A stretch of 64,000 nucleotides of DNA, taken from Vagococcus sp. CY52-2. Lineage in GTDB: Bacteria > Bacillota > Bacilli > Lactobacillales > Vagococcaceae. This document shows, piece after piece, positions 49,469 to 59,109 of the stretch. A model generated the notes under the pieces. The model had not been told where the DNA came from and ran no database searches. It saw only the letters and a program-made list of their open reading frames with translations. The stretch spans positions 620,001 through 684,000 of the forward strand of contig NZ_CP093384.1 of NCBI RefSeq assembly GCF_022655055.1, given 5' to 3'. Position 1 is the stretch's first letter. The number at the start of each line of letters is the position of its first letter. Both the position numbers and the translations under genes were made by a program.

Positions 49469-52162
49469 ATGGAAGCATCAAGTTTATTTGCCGTTGTAGA
49501 TATTGAAACAACTGGTACCAATCAAGAAATGGATAAAATTATTCAATTTGCCTGTGTAATTGTTGAAAATCAGAAAATTGTAAATCAAATGTCGATTGAT
49601 ATTAATCCACTACGCTCAATACCAAAACATATCACTGAATTAACTGGTATTTCAAATAAAGATGTGGCAAACGAGCCTTATTTTGAAGATGTGGCTTATA
49701 CAATAAGACAACTTCTTGATGGCTGCGTGTTTGTAGCGCACAATGTGTTTTTTGATTTTAATTTTTTAAATAGTGAATTAGTGAGGGCTGATATTGAACC
49801 TTTAAAAAGCCCTTGTTTAGATACTGTTGAGATATTTCAAGTATTATATCCAACCTCTAATGGTTTTAGGGTAAGTGACATGGCATCTGAAATGGCATTA
49901 GATCATGCTAATCCTCATCAAGCACTAAGTGATGCTTATGTAACAGCTCAAGGATTTATCAAAATGATTGATAAATTAAGAGGGCTACCTGAAATGACAT
50001 TAGAAAAATTAACTCAGTTATCTAAAGAACTAGGTGTTAATAATCATGATCTATTTCAAATGATATTGGATGAGACACGAAAAAAAGAATCAAAAAAAGA
50101 GAATCATCTTATGATGATAGATGGTCTTGTTTTAAAGAAAAAAAATTATGATTATCGTTATAATGTTCGTTGTACAAATGAAACATTTGGTAGTGCATTA
50201 GATGTTTTGAGAGCAAATCAAAAAGAGATGTCCGAGGATATTTATCAATTTTTAGCAAAAGAAAGCCAAGAAAAGGATTTCTTTATAGAAGCTGAAACTG
50301 GAACAGGCAAGACAATGGGTTACCTATATCCTTTATCTTTTGTTAATAGCTCTAAACAAGTCTTAATTTCAACATCTACTATTATGTTACAAAATCAAAT
50401 AGTTTATCAAGATATCCCACTGTTAAATAAGTTAACAGGTATGTCTAAATACGGCGTTGTTGTGAAAAGTGCTTCACACTATATTAGTTTAGAGTCATTT
50501 AAGCAAACATTAGATAATCCAGTACCTCAAAAAACATATGCTATCTGTCAAATGGCTGTATTAGTTTGGCTTCTTGAAACAACGACTGGTGATTTGGATG
50601 AAGTAAATGTTAGTAAAAATAATATATTTTATCAACATGTTCAACATACAGGTAAAATGGAATTATTGGATTCCTCTTTATTTTATGAGGAAGACTTTTT
50701 TAATTATTTAAATGATAGATGTCGATTTGCTGATTTTATCATTGTTAATCATGCTTTTTTATTTGCAGATAGCCAAAAAAAAGAGCCATTTTTACCTGAA
50801 TTTGAATTAGTTGTGGTAGATGAAGCACATCAATTACCTGCTTTAATAGAAAATTTGTCTACTAAAAAATTATCATTTTCTCAATTTGGTTATGAATTAA
50901 ATCATCTAATTGAACTATCTAGTGATTTGTCTAAGTTTAATGTTTTATGGGAAAGACAAGGGCTTATGATTGGAAATATTAGTCAAGAATTGAGGGAATC
51001 TCTAGATTGGTTAGAGGAATGTTTTTTTAATTACTATAGATTACATCAGGTGAGAGAAGAAGTGATGGTTGAGTTATTGACATTTCTTCAACAAGTGCCA
51101 ATGGTTAAACGAAGTATTCAACAGATTAAAGTATTATTGAGAGAGTTATCACATTTGAAAAAAGATATATTAGAAAAGAGTCAAGTGGGTTCTACTCTAA
51201 TTGAAAAAGATTTTTTTAATACTTTAAATAGAGTCATTGAAATATCTGAATGGTTTAACCAATTTTTTTATGATTATGATGATGATTTTGTGAAGTGGGC
51301 ATATCGTAAAAAATCGCATTTAGTTTTATCGATGGTTAACTTTGAAAATTTATCCATTCAACAATATAACTGGTATCATCAAGCTAAAAAAATTATTTAT
51401 ACAAGTGGTAGCCTACAGTTAGATAATGAGTCATCATTTTTAGAAAATAAATTAGGATTAAATAATGTAGCTAAGAAGACATTACCAACTATTTTTGATT
51501 ATAAAAATCAAGCTAGGTTGTACTTGATAAAAGAGGTTAATTATTCTAATTTATCTTCAACAAAAGAGTTTTCTAAACAAATTTATAAAGTTGTTAAAAA
51601 GTTGTATAACACACATGAACAAACGATGTTAGTTTTATTTACCTCGCACAACTTACTTGAAAAAACCTATCAATATTTAATAGATTATTTTAATCAAGGT
51701 GAAGTATTAATTCTGGCTCAGGGAATTTCTGGTACGAAAGAAAAAATTTTAAAGAAGATTAACCAAGGAAATAAGTGCATTATTTTAGGTGCTAATAGCT
51801 TTTGGGAAGGCATGGATTTTAGTAAACAGTCAATAGATATTGTGGTCATGACCAAACTACCGTTTGAACCACCTAATAGACCGATTGTTCAAGCTAGATA
51901 TCATTACTTAGAACAACAAGGAGTTAATCCTTTTTATGAGGATGCTATTCCGCAAGCTGGGATTAAGTTACGTCAAGGAGTAGGAAGATTGTTAAGAAGT
52001 CCAACAGATAAAGGAATTTTAGTATTACTTGATGATCGATTAATAAATAGTAGATATAGTAACATTTTGTGCTCCTATTTACCAAAAGAATTAGATATTT
52101 TACCGGTAACATTACCTGAACTAGTTGATAATAGTAAGCAGTTTTTAAAAAATAAAAGTTAG
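49469..52162 (+). CDS. dinG: DinG-type helicase with N-terminal exonuclease domain
   Basis: An 897-residue protein. An N-terminal DEDDh exonuclease domain (about 1-165) has VVDIETTG, HNVFFDFNFL and HQALSDAYVTAQ. A superfamily 2 helicase follows, with Walker A AETGTGKT near 275, DEAH box VVDEAHQLP near 452 and the C-terminal QGVGRLLRS motif VI. The iron-sulfur cysteine cluster of E. coli DinG is not evident; the Firmicutes form often lacks it and has nuclease activity instead. It is first of the run dinG-ypmB-aspartate aminotransferase-asnS. Confidence 0.92.
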   Translation: MEASSLFAVVDIETTGTNQEMDKIIQFACVIVENQKIVNQMSIDINPLRSIPKHITELTGISNKDVANEPYFEDVAYTIRQLLDGCVFVAHNVFFDFNFLNSELVRADIEPLKSPCLDTVEIFQVLYPTSNGFRVSDMASEMALDHANPHQALSDAYVTAQGFIKMIDKLRGLPEMTLEKLTQLSKELGVNNHDLFQMILDETRKKESKKENHLMMIDGLVLKKKNYDYRYNVRCTNETFGSALDVLRANQKEMSEDIYQFLAKESQEKDFFIEAETGTGKTMGYLYPLSFVNSSKQVLISTSTIMLQNQIVYQDIPLLNKLTGMSKYGVVVKSASHYISLESFKQTLDNPVPQKTYAICQMAVLVWLLETTTGDLDEVNVSKNNIFYQHVQHTGKMELLDSSLFYEEDFFNYLNDRCRFADFIIVNHAFLFADSQKKEPFLPEFELVVVDEAHQLPALIENLSTKKLSFSQFGYELNHLIELSSDLSKFNVLWERQGLMIGNISQELRESLDWLEECFFNYYRLHQVREEVMVELLTFLQQVPMVKRSIQQIKVLLRELSHLKKDILEKSQVGSTLIEKDFFNTLNRVIEISEWFNQFFYDYDDDFVKWAYRKKSHLVLSMVNFENLSIQQYNWYHQAKKIIYTSGSLQLDNESSFLENKLGLNNVAKKTLPTIFDYKNQARLYLIKEVNYSNLSSTKEFSKQIYKVVKKLYNTHEQTMLVLFTSHNLLEKTYQYLIDYFNQGEVLILAQGISGTKEKILKKINQGNKCIILGANSFWEGMDFSKQSIDIVVMTKLPFEPPNRPIVQARYHYLEQQGVNPFYEDAIPQAGIKLRQGVGRLLRSPTDKGILVLLDDRLINSRYSNILCSYLPKELDILPVTLPELVDNSKQFLKNKS

Positions 52163-52187
52163 TAAAATAACCTAAAGGAGAGAGTAT

Positions 52188-52667
52188 ATGCGTGAAAATA
52201 AATTGTTAAAACATTTGACGATAACTCTTATTGCGATTACTGTAATAATAAGTGCGATTCTTTATCGTTCAACGTCAACTTATCGTTCAACCAAAAAACA
52301 AGCAGTGACGATTGCCAAAAATTTAGGCCATATTGATAAGATTGATGAGTTTTATTGGTTTACAAGACAAGAAAATACCTTTAGCATTGTGGGAAGAGAC
52401 AACAATAATGAAGAAAAAATTGTGATGATACCTGAAAATGGAAAGGAAGCATTTGTGATATATGCTAACAAAGGAGTCACACAAGATGATGCCATCAAGG
52501 CTGTTTTGAAAAAGAATGAAACAAAAAAAATCAAAAAAGTATCACTGGGGTTAGTTGATGATAAACCTGTATGGGAAATAACAGCGACTAGTAAAAACGG
52601 CCATTTAGTGTATTATTTAGTTGATTTTTACTCAGGAGAAATTAAAGAAGATACACTAAAAATTTAA
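52188..52667 (+). CDS. ypmB: YpmB-type DUF5590 membrane-anchored protein
   Basis: A 159-residue protein with one N-terminal membrane helix (about 8-26). Two PepSY-like repeats follow outside the membrane: VTIAKNLGHIDKIDEFYWF and DAIKAVLKKNETKKI, then VWEITATSKNGHLVYYLVDFYSGE. Position between dinG and the aminotransferase gene is as in Bacillus (dinG-ypmA-ypmB-aspB-asnS, with ypmA missing here). The function is unknown. Confidence 0.82.
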   Translation: MRENKLLKHLTITLIAITVIISAILYRSTSTYRSTKKQAVTIAKNLGHIDKIDEFYWFTRQENTFSIVGRDNNNEEKIVMIPENGKEAFVIYANKGVTQDDAIKAVLKKNETKKIKKVSLGLVDDKPVWEITATSKNGHLVYYLVDFYSGEIKEDTLKI

Positions 52668-52680
52668 GGAGATGAAAAAA

Positions 52681-53868
52681 ATGGGGTTCTCTAAAAAAGT
52701 AAAAAATTTGAAAGAATCAGCAACATTACAAGCAGCAGCAAAAGCAAAAGCGTTAAAAGATAAGGGTGTAGATGTATTAAATTTGACTATTGGGGAGCCA
52801 GATTTTTCTACGCCTAAGTCGGTTCAACAAGCAGCCATAAAGTCAATTGAAGATGGTTCATCAAGTTTTTATACACCTGCAACTGGTTTAATTGAATTAA
52901 AAAAAGCTATTATTGAACGGACTCGTATTGATTATGGCGTGGAATATCAGACAAATGAGGTATTCATTGGAAATGGGGCAAAATATGTTTTATATGCCCT
53001 ATTTCAAACCTTATTAAACCCAGGTGACGAGGTTATTATTCCAACACCTTATTGGGTAAGTTATAGTGCGCAAGTAGAACTAGCAGATGGAAAAAATGTA
53101 TTTGTTGAAACAACAGAGGAAAACCACTACCGTGTAACAGTGGAAGAATTAGAAAGAGCACGAACAGATAAATCCCGTGTGCTAATTTTAAATACACCTT
53201 CTAATCCAACAGGTACTGTCTATACAGCTAAAGAGCTGTTTGAAATTGGTAATTGGGCAGTTTCAAATAACATTTATATAATTGCCGATGATATTTATGC
53301 TAAATTAGTTTATAATGGTAATGTATTTACATCAATAGTGAGTTTGTCTGATGCGATTAAACAACAAACAATTGTGGTTAATGGGGTATCTAAAACCTAT
53401 TCTATGACAGGTTGGCGTATTGGATACGCTCTATGTCAACCAGAGATTGTGTCTCAAGTGTCTAAAGTGATGTCACAATCAACAGGCAATCCTGCAACTG
53501 TGAGCCAATATGCTGCCATTGAAGCGTTGAGTGGCAGCCAAGATATTGTGGAATCAATGCGTCAAACGTTTGAACAACGATTAAACGATATTTTTCCATT
53601 AATTCAGGCAATACCAGGTGTGAAGGTGGAAAAACCACAAGGCGCATTTTATTTATATCTTAATATCAAAGATACAATGGCTATGTGTGGGTATGATAAT
53701 GTGACAACATGGGTAAATGACTTACTAGAAGAAAAGCATGTCGCCGTTGTAACAGGTGAAGCATTTGGCACAAGTCATCATGTGCGCATTAGTTATGCAA
53801 CAGATATGGATACTTTGACACAAGCAATCAGTCAAATAAACAAATTCATTGATAGTAAACGAATTTAA
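52681..53868 (+). CDS. aspB: PLP-dependent aspartate aminotransferase
   Basis: A class I aminotransferase converting aspartate and 2-oxoglutarate to oxaloacetate and glutamate. It has 395 residues from ATG 52681; the in-frame ATG three codons upstream overlaps the AAGGAG site. The PLP lysine is K238 in NGVSKTYSMTGWRIGY. Substrate-carboxylate Arg is near the end in HHVRISYAT. The N-terminal LNLTIGEPDFSTP is typical. Its place next to asnS fits a supply of aspartate-family amino acids. Confidence 0.92.
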   Translation: MGFSKKVKNLKESATLQAAAKAKALKDKGVDVLNLTIGEPDFSTPKSVQQAAIKSIEDGSSSFYTPATGLIELKKAIIERTRIDYGVEYQTNEVFIGNGAKYVLYALFQTLLNPGDEVIIPTPYWVSYSAQVELADGKNVFVETTEENHYRVTVEELERARTDKSRVLILNTPSNPTGTVYTAKELFEIGNWAVSNNIYIIADDIYAKLVYNGNVFTSIVSLSDAIKQQTIVVNGVSKTYSMTGWRIGYALCQPEIVSQVSKVMSQSTGNPATVSQYAAIEALSGSQDIVESMRQTFEQRLNDIFPLIQAIPGVKVEKPQGAFYLYLNIKDTMAMCGYDNVTTWVNDLLEEKHVAVVTGEAFGTSHHVRISYATDMDTLTQAISQINKFIDSKRI

Positions 53869-53889
53869 TATCATTAGTGGGGTGCTAAA

Positions 53890-55188
53890 GTGGAAACAAT
53901 AAACATTATTGATTCGAAAAAACATGTTGGGGAAGTTGTTAAAATAGGTGCTTGGGTAGCCAATAAACGCTCAAGTGGTAAAATTGCCTTCCTACAACTT
54001 AGAGATGGTTCAGCTTATTTTCAAGGTGTTGTAGTAAAAAATGAAGTAGGCGACGAAACATTTGAATTAGCAAAAAGCTTAAATCAAGAAACATCTGTCA
54101 TCATCACTGGTGAAATCAGAGAAGATACTCGTTCAAAATTTGGTTATGAAATTGGGGTTCAAACAATTGAAGTGGTTGGTGAGAGCCATGATTACCCAAT
54201 TACACCAAAAGAACACGGAACTGACTTTTTAATGGATCATCGTCATTTATGGTTACGTTCATCAAAACAACATGCCATTATGCAAGTGAGAAATGAATTG
54301 ATTCGTGCAACATACGAATTCTTTAATGACCGTGGATTTATCAAAATTGATCCACCTATTTTAACAAGTAGTGCACCAGAAGGTACGACTGAATTATTTG
54401 AAACAGATTATTTTGGTTCTCCAGCGTACTTATCACAAACAGGTCAGTTATATCTTGAAGCTGCTGCAATGGCTTTTGGAAAAGTATTTTCTTTTGGACC
54501 AACATTCCGTGCTGAAAAATCAAAAACTCGTCGTCATTTAACTGAGTTCTGGATGATGGAACCTGAAATGGCATTTGTTGATCAAGAAGGAAGTTTAGAA
54601 ATTCAAGAGCAGTATGTCGCATTCATGATTGAAAAAGTATTAGAAAACTGTGACTATGCTTTAGACGTGTTAGAACGTGATAAAGACTTATTAAGAAAAT
54701 ACACAGAATTACCATTCCCACGTATTTCTTATGATGAAGCAGTGGAATTATTACAACAAAATGGATTTGAAGATATTACTTGGGGAGATGACTTTGGTTC
54801 TCCACATGAAACATTTATCGCCAACTATTTTGAAAAACCAGTCTTCATTTTAAACTATCCAAAATCAATGAGTCCATTCTATATGAAACCACATCCAACA
54901 AGAGATGACGTGGTGATTCGTGCCGATTTAATCGCGCCAGAAGGTTATGGAGAAATTATTGGTGGTAGTGAACGTGCCATCGGTTACGACTACTTACTAG
55001 CGGAAATTGAAAAAGATGGTTTAGATCGTAAAGATTATGAATGGTATTTAGACTTACAAAAATATGGTGCAGTTCCTCATTCTGGCTTTGGTCTAGGATT
55101 AGAAAGAACTGTTACTTGGATATGTGGTATTGATCACGTTCGTGAAGCAAGTCCATTCCCACGTTTATTACACCGTATTTACCCATAG
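53890..55188 (+). CDS. asnS: Asparaginyl-tRNA synthetase
   Basis: Charges tRNA-Asn with asparagine. It has 432 residues and a GTG start preceded by GGGG. An N-terminal OB fold (about 1-105, [15 protein letters not shown]...) precedes a class II core with motif 2 [22 protein letters not shown] and motif 3 [13 protein letters not shown]. Two tRNA-Asn genes lie 6 kb away in the rRNA operon. It is last of the dinG run and followed by a terminator. Confidence 0.95.
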   Translation: METINIIDSKKHVGEVVKIGAWVANKRSSGKIAFLQLRDGSAYFQGVVVKNEVGDETFELAKSLNQETSVIITGEIREDTRSKFGYEIGVQTIEVVGESHDYPITPKEHGTDFLMDHRHLWLRSSKQHAIMQVRNELIRATYEFFNDRGFIKIDPPILTSSAPEGTTELFETDYFGSPAYLSQTGQLYLEAAAMAFGKVFSFGPTFRAEKSKTRRHLTEFWMMEPEMAFVDQEGSLEIQEQYVAFMIEKVLENCDYALDVLERDKDLLRKYTELPFPRISYDEAVELLQQNGFEDITWGDDFGSPHETFIANYFEKPVFILNYPKSMSPFYMKPHPTRDDVVIRADLIAPEGYGEIIGGSERAIGYDYLLAEIEKDGLDRKDYEWYLDLQKYGAVPHSGFGLGLERTVTWICGIDHVREASPFPRLLHRIYP

Positions 55189-55193
55189 AGAGT

Positions 55194-55222
55194 AAAAAGT
55201 CCCTTTTTAAAGGGGCTTTTTT
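55194..55222 (+). terminator. Terminator after asnS
   Basis: A 13-bp stem with one G-U pair and a short loop, followed by TTTTTTG. Confidence 0.8.
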
Positions 55223-55283
55223 GTTTGACAACAGATAAAAAAAGACATACTCTTACATTAACTAATTAGAAGAGGTGAGTAAC

Positions 55284-55490
55284 ATGAAACAGAAAATAGC
55301 AATTGAAGGTATGAACTGTGGTCATTGTTCTGCTCGTATTGAAAAAGGCTTGTCAGAACTTGATGGTGTAAATGATGTTGATGTGTCTTTAGAAAATAAA
55401 GAAGCAGACGTAGTCTATGATGAATCAAAAATAGCTATTAAAGATATAGCAGATAAAATTGAAGATTTAGGTTACATACCAAACTTTTAA
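55284..55490 (+). CDS. copZ: Heavy-metal-binding protein, CopZ-like
   Basis: A 68-residue HMA-domain protein with GMNCGHC (C12, C15) near the start and the standard IEDLGY ending. It is a copper chaperone by family. I start at ATG 55284, 9 nt after AGAGG; the in-frame GTG at 55275 overlaps that site. No copA or copB is next to it, so its partner ATPase is elsewhere. It has its own terminator. Confidence 0.85.
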   Translation: MKQKIAIEGMNCGHCSARIEKGLSELDGVNDVDVSLENKEADVVYDESKIAIKDIADKIEDLGYIPNF

Positions 55491-55493
55491 ATA

Positions 55494-55527
55494 AAAAAAT
55501 TCGGCTGAATAATCAGTCGAATTTTTT
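55494..55527. terminator. Bidirectional terminator between copZ and feoB
   Basis: A 15-bp stem with one G-U pair (55494-55508 with 55513-55527), a 4-nt ATAA loop, A-run and T-run flanks. Confidence 0.85.
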
Positions 55528-55532
55528 GTTTT

Positions 55533-57446
55533 TTAAACTAAGTGAAAGAGATGTGCAATAGCGGTTGTCAACATCGTAATACCAACACCGATGATGGTTG
55601 GAATAATAAATGAAGCGAACGTCCATTTTTTACTTTTTGTTTCTTTATAAATTGTCAGTAGGGTGGTAGAACACGGCCAATGATAAAGAGTAAATAAAAT
55701 GACATTCATAGCTGTTAACCAAGTCCACCCATTACTTAATAATAGTTGTCTGAATTGATCCAGTGAGCTAAAGTCTGTAATGGTACCAGTTGCCATGTAA
55801 CCCATAATCATAATAGGAATAACAATTTCATTAGCAGGTAGTCCTAATATAAAAGCCATTAAAATAGTACCATCTAATCCCATAAGTCGAGCAAATGGAT
55901 CGATAAATCCGGTCACACTCTGTAAAATGGATTGATCACCAATTGAAACATTAGCTAATACCCAAATCACTAGCCCTGCTGGGGCAGCGACAATAATGGC
56001 ACGCCACAATACAAAGAGTGTTCTGTCAAAAATCGAACGCACAATCACTTGCCCCACTTGTGGTTTTCGATATGGGGGGAGTTCCAATGTAAAAGATGAT
56101 GGAATCCCCTCTAAAACAGTTTTTGATAATAAACGTGAGACAAAAATAGTGGTAAACACACCAAGTAAAATAACCCCAGTTAAAAACGCTGCTGATTTAA
56201 TTGATCCAAGGAGTCCAACTGCTCCTCCAGTAAAGAAGACGGTGATAACTGTAATCAAAATAGGAAACCTGCCGTTACATGGTACAAAGTTATTCGTAAT
56301 AATGGCAATAAGTCTTTCTCTAGGAGAATCAATGATTCTAGCCCCAACAACCCCAGCTGCGTTACAACCAAATCCCATACACATGGTTAATGCTTGTTTC
56401 CCACAGGCTCCGGCTTTTTGGAAATGTTTGTCTAAATTAAATGCAACACGAGGTAAGTAACCAAAATCTTCTAATAACGTGAACAATGGAAAGAAAATAG
56501 CCATAGGTGGCAACATTACTGCAACAACGGTTGATAGAACTTTATACACGCCATTAATCAACACATCACGAATAATATGTGGGACACCCCAACTCGTTGT
56601 AATAGCCATAAGCCAATTGCCAACTTTGTCAAAATTATCGGCTAGAAAATCTGAAGGACCATCCGCTCCTTCAATCGTAAACCAAAAGATAAGCATTAAT
56701 AATAAAATCATAATAGGAATACCAGTACTTTTTTGTGTGAGAAGTTTATCTAATTTTTGGTCTTTTAGATCGAAATTTTTATCTTCAAATATTGTGACTT
56801 CTTTTGCAATAACACTTGCTCTATCCATAATGGCTAGTGTTTCAGTTTCTTTATCAACATGGATTTGTCGCAAAGCTTCCATCATAAATGGATTTGATGT
56901 AATGTCTCCATTGATCACACCTTTTGTTTTTTCCATTAAGGTATCAAGACCTTGTTTTTTTACAGCAGATGTTCCCACGACTGGTACACCAAGTAATTCT
57001 TGTAATTTTTCTAAATTAATATGGATTTTTTTCTTTTTGGCTTCATCTAGTAAATTGACACACACAATAACGTTTGGTGTCAGCTGCATGATTTGCAATA
57101 CTAGATTTAGATTTCGCTCTAGACTTGTTGCATCACAGACGACGATAGTAGCTTGAGACTCATTTGATTGAATGAAATCTCGTGCGACTTCTTCTTCTAC
57201 TGAGTGAGCTGATAGGGAATAGGTACCGGGTAAATCGACTAATATGAATCCTTGTCCCTCAAATTCAGTTCGTCCTTGGGCTAAATCAACCGTTTTTCCA
57301 GGCCAATTACCAGTGTGTTGTCTTAGTCCAGTTAGTTCGTTAAAAACTGAGCTCTTACCCACGTTAGGGTTTCCAGCTAATGTAATCACAACATCCGATT
57401 CTTTTTTACGTTCAATAACAAAGGTCTCTTTTTCTTCAGTTGTCAT
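55533..57446 (-). CDS. feoB: Ferrous iron transport protein B
   Basis: A 637-residue membrane Fe2+ transporter with an N-terminal G domain: G1 GNPNVGKS at 25-32, G3 DLPGTYSL, G4 NLLDEAKK. About eight membrane helices follow, with two Gate motifs including the metal-binding Cys in CMGFGCNAAGVVGARI and the second in NFVPCNGRFPIL. I start at ATG 57446 with GGAGGTG 7 nt upstream. The feoA reading frame overlaps its start by 11 nt, so the two are coupled. Confidence 0.94.
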   Translation of the reverse strand: MTTEEKETFVIERKKESDVVITLAGNPNVGKSSVFNELTGLRQHTGNWPGKTVDLAQGRTEFEGQGFILVDLPGTYSLSAHSVEEEVARDFIQSNESQATIVVCDATSLERNLNLVLQIMQLTPNVIVCVNLLDEAKKKKIHINLEKLQELLGVPVVGTSAVKKQGLDTLMEKTKGVINGDITSNPFMMEALRQIHVDKETETLAIMDRASVIAKEVTIFEDKNFDLKDQKLDKLLTQKSTGIPIMILLLMLIFWFTIEGADGPSDFLADNFDKVGNWLMAITTSWGVPHIIRDVLINGVYKVLSTVVAVMLPPMAIFFPLFTLLEDFGYLPRVAFNLDKHFQKAGACGKQALTMCMGFGCNAAGVVGARIIDSPRERLIAIITNNFVPCNGRFPILITVITVFFTGGAVGLLGSIKSAAFLTGVILLGVFTTIFVSRLLSKTVLEGIPSSFTLELPPYRKPQVGQVIVRSIFDRTLFVLWRAIIVAAPAGLVIWVLANVSIGDQSILQSVTGFIDPFARLMGLDGTILMAFILGLPANEIVIPIMIMGYMATGTITDFSSLDQFRQLLLSNGWTWLTAMNVILFTLYHWPCSTTLLTIYKETKSKKWTFASFIIPTIIGVGITMLTTAIAHLFHLV

Positions 57447-57675
57447 CGTTAGACACCTCCACATATTGTGCATCAGAATTTCTTAATGCAATAGTTGTTC
57501 CTCTCAAGCGGTAAGCAATTGGATCACTTTTTGGACTGATAAGTGTTTTTTTGACAGTTGTTCCAGGATAGAAACCTAAGTCATATAGTCGTTGTTTCAT
57601 ATCTGCATCTGGGTGAGAGATGTGAGAGATAGTAGCTTGGTCATTAAGGTTTAAATTTAATAAAGTTTTCATCAT
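57436..57675 (-). CDS. feoA: Ferrous iron transport protein A
   Basis: A 79-residue SH3-like small protein that supports FeoB. DQATISHISHPDADMKQRLYDLGFYPGT and the RGTTIALRNSDAQYV ending are typical (segments shortened). Two adjacent ATG codons could both serve. It is first gene of feoAB. A palindrome TTAGG-N4-CCTAA, typical of DtxR-family metal repressors, lies 14 bp upstream of the start. Confidence 0.9.
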   Translation of the reverse strand: MMKTLLNLNLNDQATISHISHPDADMKQRLYDLGFYPGTTVKKTLISPKSDPIAYRLRGTTIALRNSDAQYVEVSNDDN

Positions 57676-57688
57676 TTCGCTTCCTTTT

Positions 57689-57724
57689 TTAGGTTTGCCT
57701 AATTTATCTTTATTTTAAACCTAA
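57689..57724 (-). promoter_or_regulatory. Candidate DtxR-family operator in front of feoAB
   Basis: TTAGGTTTGCCTAA (57689-57702) has perfect TTAGG/CCTAA arms, and a further CCTAA half-site lies at 57720-57724. The arms match those of DtxR-type boxes. Iron-dependent repression of feoAB is the inference. Confidence 0.55.
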
Positions 57725-57834
57725 TTTATAGTTTAATCAACCCTTTCTGTCATTGTGTAAAAATAACCCCTTTTTTACTAATTGTCATATATGATAGAAT
57801 GAGATATTAATTAAAAAAGGAGTGCAAAAAAGAC

Positions 57835-59010
57835 ATGACAAATTTTTATGATAAGTATTATGTGGATCGTCATCAAACAGACTCATTAAAATGGGACGGG
57901 GTTACAGAACACTTTGGAAGTGAAGGATTACTTCCTTTGTGGGTAGCAGATATGGATTTTAAAATTCCTGAAGAGGTTCAAAATAAAATGATTGAAAGAA
58001 TCAATCATGGTGTTTTTGGTTATTCTGTAGTACCTGATTCATATTACCAAGCAGTGAAATCTTGGCAAAAAAACCAACACAATGTTGAAGTTAAAAAAGA
58101 GTGGTTACGTTTTACGACAGGTGTCGTGAATTCACTGCATTACTTAATTCAATGTTTTACAAAAGAACAAGAGGCTGTCATGATTTGTTCACCAGTATAT
58201 TACCCGTTTTATGATGTGGTAAAGGATAATAAACGCAAGTTAGTTGTATCTGACTTAGTGATTAATCAGGGTAGATATGAGATTAATTATGAAGAGATGG
58301 AAGAAAAGATAAAAAAAGAAAACGTCAAAGCACTGATTTTTTGTTCGCCGCATAATCCTGTTGGACGTGTGTGGACACTTGAGGAATTAAAGAAAATATC
58401 TGATATTTGTCAAAAATATGAAGTCTTATTGATTTCTGATGAGATTCATCAAGATTTTGTAGCAAAAGGTCATACATTTATTAGTTATTTAGGGGTAGAG
58501 GGTGTCGATTTTGATAAATTAATTGTGGTGAATGCTGCATCAAAATCATTTAACTTAGCAAGTTTACTTCATTCGCATATTTTTATTCCATCACCTGATT
58601 TAAGAGTAAGATATGATGAATTTATCAAGACGAGAATTAGTAATCCAACTAGTTTGATGGGGGTTATTGCTACGCAAGCAAGTTATGATTTTGGAGAACA
58701 GTGGCTAGATGAATTGAATCAAACCATAGATGATAATTTTGATTTAATGACTCAATTATTTAAGAAATTATTACCAGAAGCGATTGTATATGAAAAACAG
58801 GGGACATATTTATCATGGGTTGATTTATCTTGTTATGTTACACAAGATAAAATGAAAGAAATTGTCCAAGATAAAGCTAAATTAGCGATAGATTACGGTG
58901 AATGGTTTGGTAAACACAGTGGGACGTTTATTCGTATCAATTTAGCCACACATCCTAAAAATATTGAGTTAGCTATAAAAAATCTAGAAAAAGTAATAAA
59001 AAATTCATAG
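57835..59010 (+). CDS. MalY/PatB-type C-S lyase (aminotransferase fold)
   Basis: A 391-residue PLP enzyme of the MalY/PatB group, which splits cystathionine or cysteine conjugates (beta-lyase). The start has HQTDSLKWDG and LPLWVADMDFKIPEEV, the signature of this group. The PLP lysine is K237 in VNAASKSFNLASL. The FCSPHNPVGRVW block is also typical. Its cellular substrate cannot be told from sequence. It is monocistronic with AAAAAGGAG upstream. Confidence 0.88.
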   Translation: MTNFYDKYYVDRHQTDSLKWDGVTEHFGSEGLLPLWVADMDFKIPEEVQNKMIERINHGVFGYSVVPDSYYQAVKSWQKNQHNVEVKKEWLRFTTGVVNSLHYLIQCFTKEQEAVMICSPVYYPFYDVVKDNKRKLVVSDLVINQGRYEINYEEMEEKIKKENVKALIFCSPHNPVGRVWTLEELKKISDICQKYEVLLISDEIHQDFVAKGHTFISYLGVEGVDFDKLIVVNAASKSFNLASLLHSHIFIPSPDLRVRYDEFIKTRISNPTSLMGVIATQASYDFGEQWLDELNQTIDDNFDLMTQLFKKLLPEAIVYEKQGTYLSWVDLSCYVTQDKMKEIVQDKAKLAIDYGEWFGKHSGTFIRINLATHPKNIELAIKNLEKVIKNS

Positions 59011-59021
59011 ACTTTAAAAAT

Positions 59022-59040
59022 TATTTAAGGTTAACCTAAA
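59022..59040 (+). promoter_or_regulatory. Palindrome upstream of the LCP gene
   Basis: AGGTTAACCT (59028-59037) is a perfect 10-bp palindrome within TTTAAGGTTAACCTAAA. It carries one TTxAGG/CCTAA arm pair and resembles the feoA box, 70 bp before the LCP gene. It may be a metal-repressor site or chance in AT-rich DNA. Confidence 0.35.
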
Positions 59041-59109
59041 AAAATGATAGGATTAATAATCATTATGGTAAAATTAGTGCTATAAAATTGGTTTTTTAGG
59101 AGATGTGTG

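Noticed and set aside
55996-57156. Plus-strand open frames of 154 and 225 codons opposite feoB
   Set aside because: They are mirror frames of a well-supported gene; composition and lack of ribosome sites argue against coding.
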